From NCBI GenBank assembly GCA_014904845.1, contig MU119222.1, positions 372,001 to 436,000 on the forward strand: a stretch of DNA of 64,000 nucleotides, in the 5' to 3' direction. Source of the stretch: Acephala macrosclerotiorum. Taxonomy: Eukaryota; Ascomycota; Leotiomycetes; Helotiales; Mollisiaceae. Below the pieces are notes generated by a model. The model was given only the letters and a program-made list of their open reading frames with translations, was not told the DNA's origin and did not search any database. This document shows, piece after piece, positions 1 through 12,355 of this stretch; the first letter of the stretch is position 1, and each line of letters begins with the position of its first letter. Position numbers and translations under genes: made by a program.

Positions 1-152
1 TTACACCAGCAGATTCCTGATATCACAAAGAAAAAGATGTTTGGCTGCAGAAAATGGAGCTAAGTCTATGAAAGCCCAGAAGATCTAAAACGCAGAACTA
101 TCTAAGAGCCAGCGACATATATCTTATCTTCGAAATCTCCATCTCTCTCACA

Positions 153-3100
153 TCACAACACCCCATTCCTCAACCCCTTCGCCACACTCCCCATCCCGGG
201 CGTCAAATGCCTCGCAACAGGCACCGTCTCCGTCTCACTCGGAATCAAAAACACATACCTCAACATCAATGTCCTCTCGTCCCTAACAACATGAATCACA
301 TCCTCACCCGTCACTAACCTCGGACCCGCCTGTTCACACCCTAATAAAATCTTATACTTCTTTCCCACTTCTAAAGCGCTATTCTCCCAGTTCTTCTCCA
401 GGGGAGTTGAACAGTAGAGATATGATGTTGATGGTTCATCTGCCATGTATATCCCGCGTCCATGAACGGCTCCATGGGTTTCTAGAGGTGTTTCAGAGAG
501 GATCTTTAGCCCAGAATAGAGGATTGCGAATAAGCGGTCGGGAGAGGTGCCATGGAACAAGATCCGTGTTTCGCTGTCTTCGGGTCTGAGGTCGATTTCT
601 GCTGCGAACGCTGCTTCGCGTTCTGGAGAGGCGTTTGCTAGTACGAATTGCAATGTCCCAAGTGGCATAGAGGGGATTTTCAGACGTCCGGTGACAGTGG
701 TTAGGAATGAGCGGTGAGAGTTGAGGATGTAGGATATGAGGTCTTCGGTGCGGGATTGTGTTAAGAGGTGGGATGAGAGTGTGTTATATGATGTCCCATC
801 TTTGATTTTCGCTCGTGCCTTTGCGGATAAGGAAGTGAGAGGAGGTAATGTATTTAGCAGGTCTACGATTTCGGAAGGATGTTTAATGGAAGCTGGGAGA
901 TTGGGGAGGAGAGATAGATTTCCTGTTAAGGCGGCGGCGGAAACGGAGGAGAAGAGAAGGTCGATCGCTAGCGGGTCTTGGATGAGATCTGAAATTCGGA
1001 CGGGAAGACGGGACTTTTGGAAAAGGGAGGAGCAGGTTAGGTTGGTGCAGGGGGTGGGTTTGCGGAGGTTGACGGAATAGGTTTTGCCGCAGATACTACA
1101 GGATTTTCCGATGTTCTTGAGGTAGTGGGTGATGAGTGTGTGAAGCTCTGCGAGAGAGGTGAAATCTTTTCCGATATTGTTTGCGATTAATTGCCGTTGA
1201 AGATATTGGCCGAGGTGATATTTGAAGGGAGATGAATGTTCGCGACAGGAGTGGGGATTTATTTCGCCACCAAGACGGCATGAGCTGGCCCATGGAGAAG
1301 CTTCGTCAAGGCTTTTAAGAAGCCCATCCAATTTCCTGCCGTTGTCGTTGCTCTTCGACTCGGTGTCAAGATGTATGCAAAAGCGACCAGGCTTCGCTTT
1401 GTGGTCGCACACTTCCAGCAATAGGACAAAACTCTGCGATGCGCCTATGCCCGAGGCTGTTTGTTGGAGTTGAGTGAGGTGGGTTAGTGGGAATAGTATC
1501 TCGACTTCCCTCTCGCCTACTACTTCGACAGCGTTGACAACTTCTGCAGGTAGACTTGCTAAAGCATCTTCAACGAGCGTACAGTCTTCGATGTCGATAC
1601 TCTCCAGTAGCTCAGTGACCCCTTGAAGATCAATTGTTTTCAAAGAGCCTCTTAAAGCAGCTAAGCGCCGCGCCTCGTCAAGGAGCTCAGCATATTCCGA
1701 GTCCAAATGATCAGCAGCCAAGGTCAACTCATTTTCGTCGACCAAGCCTTGCCGAATATCGGTAGAAGAATACATGAAAATTGTTTTCAATGCCCGCGCA
1801 TCGTCTTTGCTGATTGAGGAGTCGCATAGCCAAGCCTCAACGAAAGTTTCGGTGACAGAGCGTGAGGAGTCCATCAAATACTGGATACGTGTGCACACTT
1901 CAAAGCCTGTACTACTCAGTGTGTTGAGAGCCTTCAGGGAGTTACAAACTTCGTCTGCGTTGTGGCCATTCTGTGAAAGGCGGTTTAAGATCGAGACTTG
2001 GAGTGAAATATTTTCTTCGGCGCTTGGAGGGTAGTAGTTGACGGCCTCGAGAATTCGCGAGAATGTATCTGACGCATGTCTTCTTTCGATCGGCCCAAAG
2101 AATAGACATCGAAGCGCAATTGGATCCAACCTCACTTTCAATGATTCGATCAACTCGGCGTGTAGCAAAAGCTTTCTACCCCATTCGAGTAGGCCCGGTT
2201 TGAGCACAGCAGGCGAACGAGATGCGTCCCAGTTTTGAGAAGTTCCGTACAAAAGTTGAACATCCTCGAGGAACCGAATCCACTCCTCCATCGCCAATTC
2301 TCTAAGGGCGAACTCGAACAACTCATCCCCTTCCTCAACAATCATACGGTGCAGGACTGGACGCCAGTGAGTCATATCCACACTCAGCGACGTCTCAGCT
2401 AGAAGTTTTGCCATTGCAATACAGGATTCTTCCGGATTTTCACCCTCATCATAACGACAAGTATTGCTCCAGAAGCTTTGGATGAAGATGTCCGAGAGTG
2501 TAGGAAGTTGTTCAATGCAAGCACATCGTACTTCTGTCACATTTGCTGCACCAGGTACAAGGGAAAGCGCAATGAATCTCCGGATTGGGTCGTGGACTGT
2601 CTGCCAAAGTCGTATTAATGACTTCGTTAAGCCTCTCATTCCAATGTTCAAAGATCCAGGATTCCCCAGAACATAGCAGCTGATCAAGTCTATCACCGAG
2701 GAACTGGTTTTGACAGGAACGATATGCAGAGTGAAGTAGATGTCTTTCAAAGTGGTCAGGTCTTTTGTGGAGGGCCAATCGTCCATCAAGTTTGGTAAGG
2801 CCTCTTCGAGAAAAGGCCACAACCACGAAGCCTTTTGTAGCTCAGAATGTAGCAAAGCATAGCTTGCAAATGAATCTTCGCTCGTCCGCGTCCTTCGAAT
2901 TGCTCTTATCAAATGGTCACGCTCCTCCCGAATAAGGTCCGTCATGAGAGCAGCGAAATCGACGGCGAAAGCATCCCGTAAGTCGTGGAACCTCTCGGTG
3001 TTGAGCAGTCGAAGTAAGCGCTTTACAGCCTCAGCTTGCATTTCTGGAGTAGCACCTCGCAAAGAATATGCCTCAGCTACCGTGATCTAGGGATAATTAG

Positions 3101-4384
3101 TCAAAAGAACCTTCTAAATGTCGTTCGCTTCTAGGTGATAGAGAGCAGCCATCCCCTAAACTTACACTTATGGTACCAAAATCCCCACAGATCAACTTCT
3201 CGAGCAGTACTAAGTTCCGCTTGATAACGTCTGTGCCAGTGAGGGCATGATGGAACAAGGCTATATCGTCAGGATGGTGTATGACGATATTTTCTAACAG
3301 GCATAACAAACGCTCAGCCATATCTCGACACTCATCCAATGTTGCGCCATTGATCCGCTGGGGTAATGTATCTCTGCGAGGTAACGATAGATGATTTGCT
3401 AACGATGCCCCATATGTCTTCCCGTGGCAATCGAAGTCTGGCCCGTCCAGGTCAAGTATTTTCCCGAGTTTTTCGCGTTCTTGGTTGTCCAATTTGTCCC
3501 ATACGACAATTCGATTGAGGTTGGGCCGCCAACGTGCCCAGGCCAGCCATGTCGGCAATTCGCTGTCGAGTAATGATTTCACTTTCTGATAGCTTTTGAT
3601 TGACTTGTCGGGATTTTCTTCCAAGGTAAATAGCCCTTCCACTAGGCTTTGGGCTTGCGACCAGCGCCGCTCCGTCCGTAGTTTTTCTAACACGAGTTTC
3701 AAACCCTCGAGCTTCTATACACATACAAAATTGTAAGTAAGATTAGAAAAGTAGTTGCCTATTCATAATAGTAGGTGTAACCGAGAAGCTCATGCTCAAC
3801 AAGACTGTGTTTGTTTGCTTAGGATAATATTTTGGGAATACACTTACAATTGAGATGACAGTATGCACACGTAAGCACACAACGGATTGACTCGTGGGAT
3901 AGTCAACAAGGATATCGAGCAAGTGCTTGGGATAGGAACAGCTTGCTGAGTAATCTCGTTTCAACAACTCCGCTGCTTCGAGGCCTTCCTTGGTATTTAC
4001 AACCTCATTCACGAGACTGACAGCATGGATACATTGGAGGAGCACTTTGAAATCATCCAATGAATCGAGAGTTGTAAGAGCATTAGAAAGTAATAAGTCT
4101 TCCAACGCATCTGTTGACATTGCGTGGCCGCATGCCACTATGGCAATATCCTTTCGACCGTGTCCTAGTATGAGCTTTCTCAGAAGCTCGTCCCGGGTCT
4201 TTGCTGCCTTGGCGTCCTTCTTCTTCGAAAGATAGCGATCGGTCGACTGGCGCATTCGAGACCAGGGCTGTTTCTCGGAGTTATATTCTCTTAGATCTAT
4301 TTGTTTTCCTCCCACCTCTGAATAATTATCAATTTCTAGATGCCATCGCTCGCTTCGATGGTGGTGATGACCAAAGATAGGCAT
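153..4384 (-). CDS. PARP6/8-like mono-ADP-ribosyltransferase (three exons)
   Basis: Three exons (4384-3848, 3714-3166, 3086-153) join in frame to about 1339 residues. The intron 3847-3715 has GTAAGT/TATAG ends and 3165-3087 has GTAAGT/CTAG ends. The C-terminal 135 residues are a PARP catalytic domain: HGTS near residue 1207, HGRGIYMA near 1242, and an Ile near 1293 where PARP1 has its catalytic Glu. This H-Y-I triad is the pattern of mono-ADP-ribosyltransferases, which move one ADP-ribose from NAD to a target. A CxxC-x13-CxxxxC cluster near 1025-1047 (CSIC, then KPTPCTNLTC) resembles the cysteine block before the catalytic domain in animal PARP6/PARP8. The N-terminal 900 residues are helical and not recognised. 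I saw no E2-like domain, which some fungal relatives carry. An in-frame ATG at 4396 would add four residues. The substrate is unknown. Confidence 0.85.
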
Positions 4385-5112
4385 TGTCCAATGCACTTTA
4401 TCTTGCGTGCGATGCCCGAATATTTGTGAGGTGTAGTGTGGGTTCGAGGTGCGGAGTTTATAAACAAACGATGTGTATGAGAACTAAGGGGACCGAATTG
4501 GGCGGTATCCACGAGAGCTTGAGCGTTCGTGACAGACAAAGTTAACTCTTTCTCCACTCCGAGGCAGCGATTGCCTGGCAAGGCTGCCAAGTCCAAATCT
4601 TTTATCTCTCAAACGACATGAACTTTGTCGATATTCTCTTTAATGATACGGAGAATGTGCTGAAACCCAAAGGCGAATAAAGCATTTGGAAGACTGGTAG
4701 TAATTCCTTGGGTGACTGGAAAGTGGAAAGAAACAAAGCTCTGGAAAGCGCGAGGCTCGCGCTAACGAGGCAGCCAGAACATGTGACATTAAGTGCGAAC
4801 TATTGGTACCTCAGCGGAGATACGAGCTTGGTGGGCAATAATTAGAATCATACCACCTCCACCAGGTACTCTGCTCAGCCTCATGCAAGTCGGTGAGTGC
4901 TTAGAAAGGTCTCATTGAAGGACTAAATTATTATCCCTTTCACTTGAGTAGCTTCAAAACTTGAATTATTTGAGAAACGTTCGAGAACTACCGCATGCTA
5001 TGCAAATTACAGAACAAAATCCATTATGAAAAGAGCTTGGGGCTGAGGAAGGATCACAATGTTCAGCGCGTTGTGTTCTCGTGGAGCCTGATGATGGGCT
5101 TTCTCGGCTGTG
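4385..5112. other. Intergenic gap, 728 bp
   Basis: This holds the upstream region of the PARP-like gene and the 3' flank of the U-box-like gene, both on the minus strand. I see no convincing coding frame, RNA gene or repeat in it. Confidence 0.5.
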
Positions 5113-6581
5113 CTATCGCGGTTTTCTGAGGTGGCTTACAGCCTGCATTGGTTAGCTTGGCACCGAAGGGAAAGAAATACCGCATCTTACCTGGGACAAA
5201 AGGTCGGCAGCCTTGTGAAAGCATAACTATGTCCAATGTCAGTGTACCAAGCCTAGACTTCGAGACGGATATATTACCTTGTTGCCTTGAGCATCCCGGA
5301 CAGCCTCGCCGACCGAAGTATCGAATGGTATTCCTTCACCGAGACTTAGCATTGTACTTTCACCGAAGGCGTGGATGCGCCAGCTTCGCAAAATCGCCGC
5401 AAGATTGGAAGGATCATTGTACCTGTATGACTATCAACCGCCGGAACACGAAGCTTGTCGAGTGCCACCTGCTCCGTTTCGGGTAGAGTTGCGACATAGG
5501 CCAGGAACGTGTCAAGAACATCCCGACTTTTCGTTTGGTCTTCGCTCATGTCTGCCAGTAAGACTTTGGCCATATTTTCGAGCTCGTCTATAGTTTTGGT
5601 TCGAATTCCCCGAGATAGTTTGCTTTGCTCAATTTGTAGCGCAGCTAAGCATTTTCCGAGTGGATGTTGGACGATCGCACGAACATCTCCGATAGTAAAC
5701 ATCTGCTTGCTGAGAGGGTTCCGCATAACGCCACCATTGCTCTTGATAGCTGCCACTAACTCCTCCATATCCCAAGGATGTCCATCCTCAGTGACCAGAA
5801 AATGTCCTCTCGGGATGTCAGACACCGGATCGCCATACATGGTCTCCTCGCAAATGTATTTCCGCCGTAAAACCTCATGTTCAACGTGCATAAAAGCTGT
5901 CGACGCGAGGGTTTTCATAGTGTCCGGAAGGGCAGTGGTAAGTGTCTGCGTTCGTTTGACAAGAGCCTCGCGAACTGCATCGTCGTTCCCTGAGCCATGA
6001 GACCGTAGCCATTTTGCTACACTTTCGAGATCGGAAACAGCGATATCAACAGCCCTTTCCGGGCATTGCTCCATCTGCCGCGCTACCCCTCGAGCTGGTA
6101 CTGGCTGTCGCACTCGGAGGACTGAGTGAACACGGCCATTGATCAATGCTTGGAGATCTTGATCATGGACCTCGAATCGTGATTTGCTTGCAGTAGACTT
6201 GGCTAGATCCCGTAATAGATGACTTTCTTGAAGCATCTTTCTCGCGCGTGAACGTAGTTCCTCATAGCCTTTGGTCAATTCTAGCTTCTGTGCTTCGAGT
6301 TCCGCTGGTGACGAAGGTGGCTTTGGTATTGGCTTCTTTGGCTTCTTGGGGATCGCTTTCTTTGCTGGAGGTTCTAAGAGAGTTTTGGCCCAAGGTTCGT
6401 CCTCCAATGCAGATGCGTCGAAAGCTCTCAACTCTTGCAAAGCATCACGGGCAGCGTCAACCCATCCTGCCTCGTAGCATTGTCGAGTGAGGAGCTTCCG
6501 AGCTTCCAGTGCGGGTGGATTGTTTTCAATCTCTTCGTAGAGTTCGTTGAACAGCGTGAGGTCAGGCGTCGAAACTGCCAT
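5113..6581 (-). CDS. U-box-like protein with an apparent one-base frameshift
   Basis: The frame opens at ATG 6581 and stays open for about 385 residues. Residues 20-60 look helical and repeat-like, 70-90 are Lys/Pro-rich, and 243-310 resemble a U-box: Cys-Glu-Glu-Thr, DPVSD, a Gly-His-Pro-Trp turn, NPLSKQ, then a basic-hydrophobic helix. U-boxes recruit E2 enzymes, so an E3 ligase role is plausible but inferred from pattern only. Near 5422-5425 the coding signal moves to another frame, which continues with YNDPSNLAAILRSW and GESTMLSLGEG. Two well-formed introns follow (5277-5227, and one with donor after LLSQ and acceptor TGCAG near 5140), giving the end AVSHLRKPR and a stop at 5113-5115. One missing base explains this. 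Either the allele is broken or the assembly has an error. It lies 728 bp upstream of the PARP-like gene on the same strand. Confidence 0.65.
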
Positions 6582-7167
6582 TCGTCCTGATTACTCTCGA
6601 CAATCTCCTGCGACTTTCGAGAGAGAGGTGTTGAAATGGAAGACGAGGCAAGTTTTAGAAGCAAACGAAATATTACAGGTGGTAAGGCTTTGAAAGACCT
6701 GGTGCTCGTGGGTCGAACTCAGCCACAGGCATGCAAGGCTGTGGACATTGAACTCTCAGGTGCACCAGTCTCGCCCAAAACTCCAGACGATGGGTTAGAT
6801 TCGTTGGGAAAGGGCCATGCTTCCTTCGTGCTTGCAGAGGAGCACTTTTTGAGCTCATACTTAGGCGCGCACAATATTCATGAATGAATACTAACGCTTG
6901 AGCAATTGTTTAGTCTGAAAGGAAGGAGAGATCCTCACAAGCAGCATTTTAATTGTCCGCCTCCCTATGAGTCTTTGGGGTGGCATTATCAATATCACGC
7001 CTCTTTTGGACCTCGCTTCAGTTTTAATGTCTATGCTCACCACCTAAATGAATTTCCGGAAGGAGATGCCTCAACTTAGTAACAACCAACCAGCTGCACA
7101 ATCGATTCGATACAGGACGTCTTGAGAATTGATTTCAGATGGAACACGAAAGTTGTCGTACGCAGTC
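6582..7167. promoter_or_regulatory. Divergent intergenic region, about 590 bp
   Basis: This separates the divergently transcribed U-box-like and HET-domain genes and must contain both promoters. No specific element is recognised. Short open frames here have no coding character. Confidence 0.4.
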
Positions 7168-9198
7168 ATGCGTGCTGTCCATAGCACATTCCCCTTCGCA
7201 TTGTTCTCTTTTTTTCGAGCTCATCGACCCCTCCATACGTGTCCAAAAAGACAAGTCAGAATAAGATCAAGGCCACGAGGATTTCGCCAATTCTTTCAAT
7301 TCCAAGCTGGGAAATCACAAAATCCACTCGGATCCTCGCGTCAAAGCACCTCAACAGTTCTGTACGCACAACTACGTCCATCATCCAGTCAACCCTTGAT
7401 TCGTGTACTGGAACTTCTCCCTGGCCATGGCTCTCATCCAGTCGAAGCTGTACTGAAGGAAGTCTGTCTATCCGATCATGTGTTCTACGAAGCTGTCTCG
7501 TACTGCTGGGGCGATCCTCAAGATGTCAGTACCATCACGTGCAACGGTCGTCTGCTCCTGGTTCCCAGAAGGCTAGAGACTGCTCTCCGAGATGTGCGAT
7601 ACCATGACAGACCAAGGACCATTTGGGCGGATGCCATTTGTATCAATCAGACTGATCTTGCCGAAAGAGAAAGTCAAGTGAACCTTATGCGGAGGATATT
7701 CTCAAAAGCCCAGAGAACTCTGATCTGGCTGGGCGGCGAAGAGGAGAAGCGCCAGCAGAAGATGTCAATATTTGCTTCGACGACTATCAAGATGGGTGTA
7801 TCGATCTTCAGACGACGAGTAAATGCGGCTAACAGTCCTCAAGTTCGAGTCTGGGAGCGTGGTGAAAGTTGTCATTCGCACGAAGTGGCTCCATTCTCTA
7901 CCGACTTCTATCATGAACTCATCGGCATGCTTCGAGTGCCATGGTTCCAACGAGCCTGGGTTGTACAGGAGGTTGCTGTATCCTCAAAAGCGACAATTTT
8001 CTGGGGGAATGCTAGATATGATTGGGAGGATGTCATACGAGCTCTGAAGTTCATGTCCGAGGCGAACTTCCCGCTGGCATTCATCGTGACGCTAGAAAAC
8101 ATTTCAGCAATTGATGAAGAACGAAAATTCTACAAGGAGGGTAACAACAAGCTGAGTGGCGTGCTGCTGAGACATCAACGGTGTATGGCCACGGATCCTA
8201 GAGACAAGATTTACTCGTTCTGCGGTCTGGTCGAGACGTCCACCAAGAGTCGTCCTCCAGTTCGTGTCACCTACAAGGACGATGTTGCTGTCGTCTACCA
8301 GGGAGTGGCATTGCAAATTCTCGAGCAGGATCGCTCCCTCGACCTACTCAGCCGACCGCCGTTGCCAACAAAGTCTACTTTGAGGGCCTTTCCTTCGTGG
8401 GTTCCGGATTTGAGCATTTCGTCCGCTTCCAATTTGACATACGCGTGGGGCCATGGTCCTCTTTCACTCGCTGGGACAGAGCTCGCGGGTAAAAGCAAAA
8501 AATCACGATTTTGTGCTGCCGATGGGACAATATACACTCCCAAATCTCCCAGAAAAGATGGGACTTTGGAAGTCGAAGGCTATACATTCGATAAAATCAT
8601 TGAAGTCGGCCCCATCTTCGAAGGAGTCCGTCTACCTACTGCCGTCCAATCATTCCCCGACATCGTCCACGAATGGATTAAGTGCATCCGTTCCCTACTC
8701 CGCGCTCGCAAAGTCTTTACCCGCTGGCAGGAAGTCGCGAACGTCCGCTCTACCTCGCCATACATCACTGGCGAAGCTATGCGAGAAGCATTTCTACAAA
8801 CTGTGTCAGTAGCTGAGATCCACGATTCGGAACGGATCAAGGTGGAGCTTGATTTGTGGGAAAGGGGAAGTAGATTTCCGTTTGGTTTACCGTATAGTGC
8901 GTTTGTGTTTGTGAGGAACTTTTTGACGAATAAGCCGTGGTTGTTGTTTGAGATCCAGGGGAGGTATACGTTGCAGAGGAGGGTGGTGAAGACGGAGAAT
9001 GGGTATTTGGGGCTTGCGTCGCGAGATGCGGATGTTGGGGATTATGTTGCGCTTTGTAAGGGCTCTAGTGTGCCGTTGATCTTCAGAGTGGACGGAGTGG
9101 AAAATTCGTTTCTGTTTGTTGGGGATGTGTATGTTCATGGTATCATGAGGGGCGAAGCATTCCGGGAGGACAAGTGTCATAGCATGTTGTTGCGATGA
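7168..9198 (+). CDS. HET-domain (heterokaryon incompatibility) protein
   Basis: A single open frame of about 676 residues runs from ATG 7168. The HET domain starts near residue 106 with EAVSYCWGDP, followed by TIWADAICINQTD and a QVNLM..IFSKAQRTLIWLG block; these are the three hallmark patches of the family. A second conserved stretch, ATDPRDKIYSFCGLV, occurs near 350 and is common in ankyrin-less HET proteins. HET proteins trigger cell death after fusion of genetically different hyphae, but most family members have no tested role. The N terminus is uncertain: the first 60 residues look unlike the family, and an ATG at 7139 lies in another frame that would need an intron. No partner gene such as a NACHT or patatin protein is adjacent. 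Confidence 0.85.
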   Translation: MRAVHSTFPFALFSFFRAHRPLHTCPKRQVRIRSRPRGFRQFFQFQAGKSQNPLGSSRQSTSTVLYAQLRPSSSQPLIRVLELLPGHGSHPVEAVLKEVCLSDHVFYEAVSYCWGDPQDVSTITCNGRLLLVPRRLETALRDVRYHDRPRTIWADAICINQTDLAERESQVNLMRRIFSKAQRTLIWLGGEEEKRQQKMSIFASTTIKMGVSIFRRRVNAANSPQVRVWERGESCHSHEVAPFSTDFYHELIGMLRVPWFQRAWVVQEVAVSSKATIFWGNARYDWEDVIRALKFMSEANFPLAFIVTLENISAIDEERKFYKEGNNKLSGVLLRHQRCMATDPRDKIYSFCGLVETSTKSRPPVRVTYKDDVAVVYQGVALQILEQDRSLDLLSRPPLPTKSTLRAFPSWVPDLSISSASNLTYAWGHGPLSLAGTELAGKSKKSRFCAADGTIYTPKSPRKDGTLEVEGYTFDKIIEVGPIFEGVRLPTAVQSFPDIVHEWIKCIRSLLRARKVFTRWQEVANVRSTSPYITGEAMREAFLQTVSVAEIHDSERIKVELDLWERGSRFPFGLPYSAFVFVRNFLTNKPWLLFEIQGRYTLQRRVVKTENGYLGLASRDADVGDYVALCKGSSVPLIFRVDGVENSFLFVGDVYVHGIMRGEAFREDKCHSMLLR

Positions 9199-9347
9199 GA
9201 GCTGAGGTGTAAGATCAAGTTTGAACAAATTATTACGTCGTATATACAGTTAATCAATCGCTCGCTTCGTTGCCAGTTGCCAGAAACTCCAAAATCGTAT
9301 ATATCGTAACGGTGGTATTGTACAATTAAGAACGCACAACGACACCT

Positions 9348-10859
9348 CTATACCTTATCGTAGAACTCCTCATCCTGCGGAATACCTTCACCCATATTCA
9401 TATTATTATAAGTGTTAGTCTTCACACTCCCCTCATGACCATTAGCATACTGATTCCCTCTGCTACTCGGCTTAATAGCACTCTTCTGCGCCATCGCACC
9501 AGTATGAAGCACTGAGTTCCCTCTTAAAGTTTGATCAGATCTACTGCCTCTCGTCACACTCCGCTTGATACCCTCATCTGCATGCATACCCCCATCCGCC
9601 AGCCCAGTAAACTGATCATTCGGATGCGGTGGCGCAGGAGAGTCAGAAAACGGTCTTCGATCACTCCCATACTCCTTCGGTGTCCCAATCCTCTTCAGAC
9701 CAATCGTACCATTCGCCCCATTCGTACCTTGCCCATTCATGGCCATGCCTTGCTCAGCATAATCTTCAGGTGCAAACGAGACGCGAGGATGACTGGTGTC
9801 GAGATCAGGGTTGAAATGTTCGCCTTCTGATTTGGAACGATCTTGGCCTGGGTTCGCGGTCTCGTATTCGAGCATCTTGATAAATTTGTAGAAGCCCGAG
9901 GCGAGGAGGGCGCCGAGGATGGGGCCGACCCAGTAGATCCAGTGATAGGAGTGGAAATGGTGGGAGACGACGGATGGACCGAAGGAGCGGGCAGGGTTGA
10001 CGCTGCCGCCGGTGAAGTATACTCCTATTCTTGATGTTAGTGGTTAGTTGTAAATATTGTGGGAAAGGTGTTGTACCTCTAAGCTCGGCGATGAAGAGGG
10101 AAAGTCCAATGCCAATGGGTGCGATGAATGTTCCTTTGTGTTTCTCGGCTGCGAGCATGAAAATGGTGAAGACTAGTTCTGCGGAGAGGAACATCTCGAT
10201 GAATAGACCTTGGACAACAGAGGTACCTCCGCCTAGATTGGTGCGGACAGTCAAAGGTCCAGGGAACAGGGCTGAGCAGATTGCTGCCGCCGCAATCCCT
10301 CCTAATATTTGAGCTACCGTGAGGCAAATCCCACGAATGTACGGCAATGCGCCAACAAGGCACATTCCCAACGTGACCTGGCGTTGTTAGAGGACAATAG
10401 ATACACCTTTGACTCAAGAGACTTACGGCTGGGTTGAAGAGACCACCACTTATACGGAAGAAGATCCATGCGTTGACAGCTAAGGAGAACCCAAAGCTTA
10501 AGGCAATGAACATCAACTGACTTGGGTTACTCGGTGTACCGACTTCGTTTGCACTACTCGCCGGTTCGGCGAGTAGAGCCACTTGAGTTCCTGAGAATTT
10601 GAAGAAGAGGAATAAAGTGGTACCCGCATATTCGGCGCTCGTTGCCACGAAATGATTTCGAATCTAGAAGATCTCAACTATGCTTGTCGAGCTTGAATGA
10701 GTTTCATACGTTGTCAGGAACCCAGTTTAGGAAAGGAATTCTGTTCGAGGTCATAGAACTACGGCTTGAGTTTGTTCGGATGCGTTTTTCTTTCGACCCG
10801 TCCGTATTAAAGAAGGGAAGGACGAATCCACCTCCTCTCTTTGGTTCGTTGATATTCAT
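9348..10859 (-). CDS. Aquaporin (major intrinsic protein, orthodox type)
   Basis: Four exons (10859-10710, 10663-10427, 10377-10077, 10024-9348) join in frame to 454 residues. Introns are 46-52 bp with GT/AG ends. The first NPA motif (GGLFNPAV) spans intron 2 at residues 127-129, and the second ([13 protein letters not shown]) is at 239-241. Six hydrophobic helices surround them. An Arg follows the second NPA without the Asp typical of glycerol facilitators, which favours an orthodox water channel in the plasma or internal membrane. A hydrophilic tail of roughly 170 residues, rich in Gly, Asn, Ser and Arg, follows the sixth helix. The N terminus has about 55 charged residues. I chose ATG 10859 because the whole first exon then stays in frame; an inner Met at the MTSNRIP segment is also possible. 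Confidence 0.9.
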
Positions 10860-12355
10860 GGTGCCGACTATTGGAAGGGGTCCTAGGAAACAATTGAAGG
10901 AGGACAGGGATCGGATTACTCGGGGCAAGAAAAGTAACGGCACGCTGGGACGAAGCAATAGTAGAAGCATTATAGAAAGCAAGAAAAGAACAAAGAAAAT
11001 AGGTTGAGAGCACTAGAGACAATGACGACGGCTTTTGGCAGCTGCAGCCTCAATGAAAGCGTGGCTGATGCACACAAATCAGTAGGTCTGGGCGTGTTTA
11101 CATGAGCTATCAAGCCACTTTGCTTGTAGTCGTCGCGCCAGGTTGCCTCCAAATACAAAGTGCGTTGTCATGTCCTTCACAGCGGGCAGTAGCCCGAGTA
11201 CCGTCTCAATCTAGGCCGACATGCCGTGCGGAGGATTCTTTGGCGTTGAGATCCTCCTTCGGGATCTCCCTTAGTCCTCTTGTTAGAGTACCCTGAGTTC
11301 CTGTGATTGGAGAGCAAAGTGGTCAATGCAGTGATCTGACACGGCACAAAAGAGACTTGATGATTTCCAGATCAGTAGTCTAGAAGAGAAGATACTGTCC
11401 TCATAGGGTTGCATTCGCATCGGTGGCTGAGGGCGTTGATAGGCTAGCGAGAAGTCTCGATCGTTGACGTCAACAAAAGCAGTGAAACGAGTAAGCTTCT
11501 GCGAGTCAGAGGAGGAATGGAACGGACAAATTCTCTGAAGTCTAGAATGAGAGCAGCTTCTTGAAGATGTACTTGAAGAATGCATGGCCGTCTTCGAGTC
11601 AAGGGCTAAGATGACACGATTGCACCTGAACATCCAAGGAGAATCGTGCTAACCTTACTCGCCACCAGGCTGCACAACTTAATTAATGCTTCTGGACTGA
11701 TCCGTAGGGATAGAGTACGTTAAGGCAGTATGAGCTCTGCGGGAAAATGCAGCATGCTATATCGAAACCCGAAAAACAACACTTCCTAGCATTTTCGTTC
11801 TCTTCCTGGTTTCTGGGACGGATTTGGAGGAATCTCATTAAAACTGAGACGCTGTGCAATGTATTTATTGTCTTCACGTGACCCTGGCAAAGCTTGTTTG
11901 CTAGCTCAAACTCAGAGAGCGGGAATTCGGAGTGACTTGAAGAGGGACGGGATTTGGGAGCTGATAGGATAATGCTACTCATTCCACGCTTTGATCTTGC
12001 GCTCAATATCACTCGTTGACAGCAGGTGACTGATGGCTTTTGCTTGAAGTCTTCTGATATGCTTCGTACACCGAAACACCAATCACGTCTCATTTGTGTT
12101 GGCAGTCAAGCCACAGCTATCCCTGTTGATCGCTTTGTCCCGCCACAGCCCAAGTAAGTGCACCTCGACTCATATCAACGACGACGAGGACGACGTCGAT
12201 TACCTCACTCCTCAGAGTTCGAATGCCGGTGGGACATTCTCTCTTTCATTAACGAATATTACGCCTCACGACGTCGGATGCGATCCATTATCTTCTCCTC
12301 CAGCCGCAGAGCTGAATAGGGTCCGGCTGCGGCATTTCGAAGACTTTCTAGCATC
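10860..12355. other. Intergenic gap, about 1.5 kb
   Basis: This is the promoter side of both the aquaporin (minus strand) and the PA-TM-RING gene (plus strand). Several open frames of 60-136 codons occur, but they overlap on opposite strands and have no recognisable domains. I call nothing in it. Confidence 0.45.

Noticed and set aside
407..2826. Plus- and minus-strand frames inside the PARP-like gene
   Set aside because: They are shadows of the long minus-strand coding exon and have no domain features.
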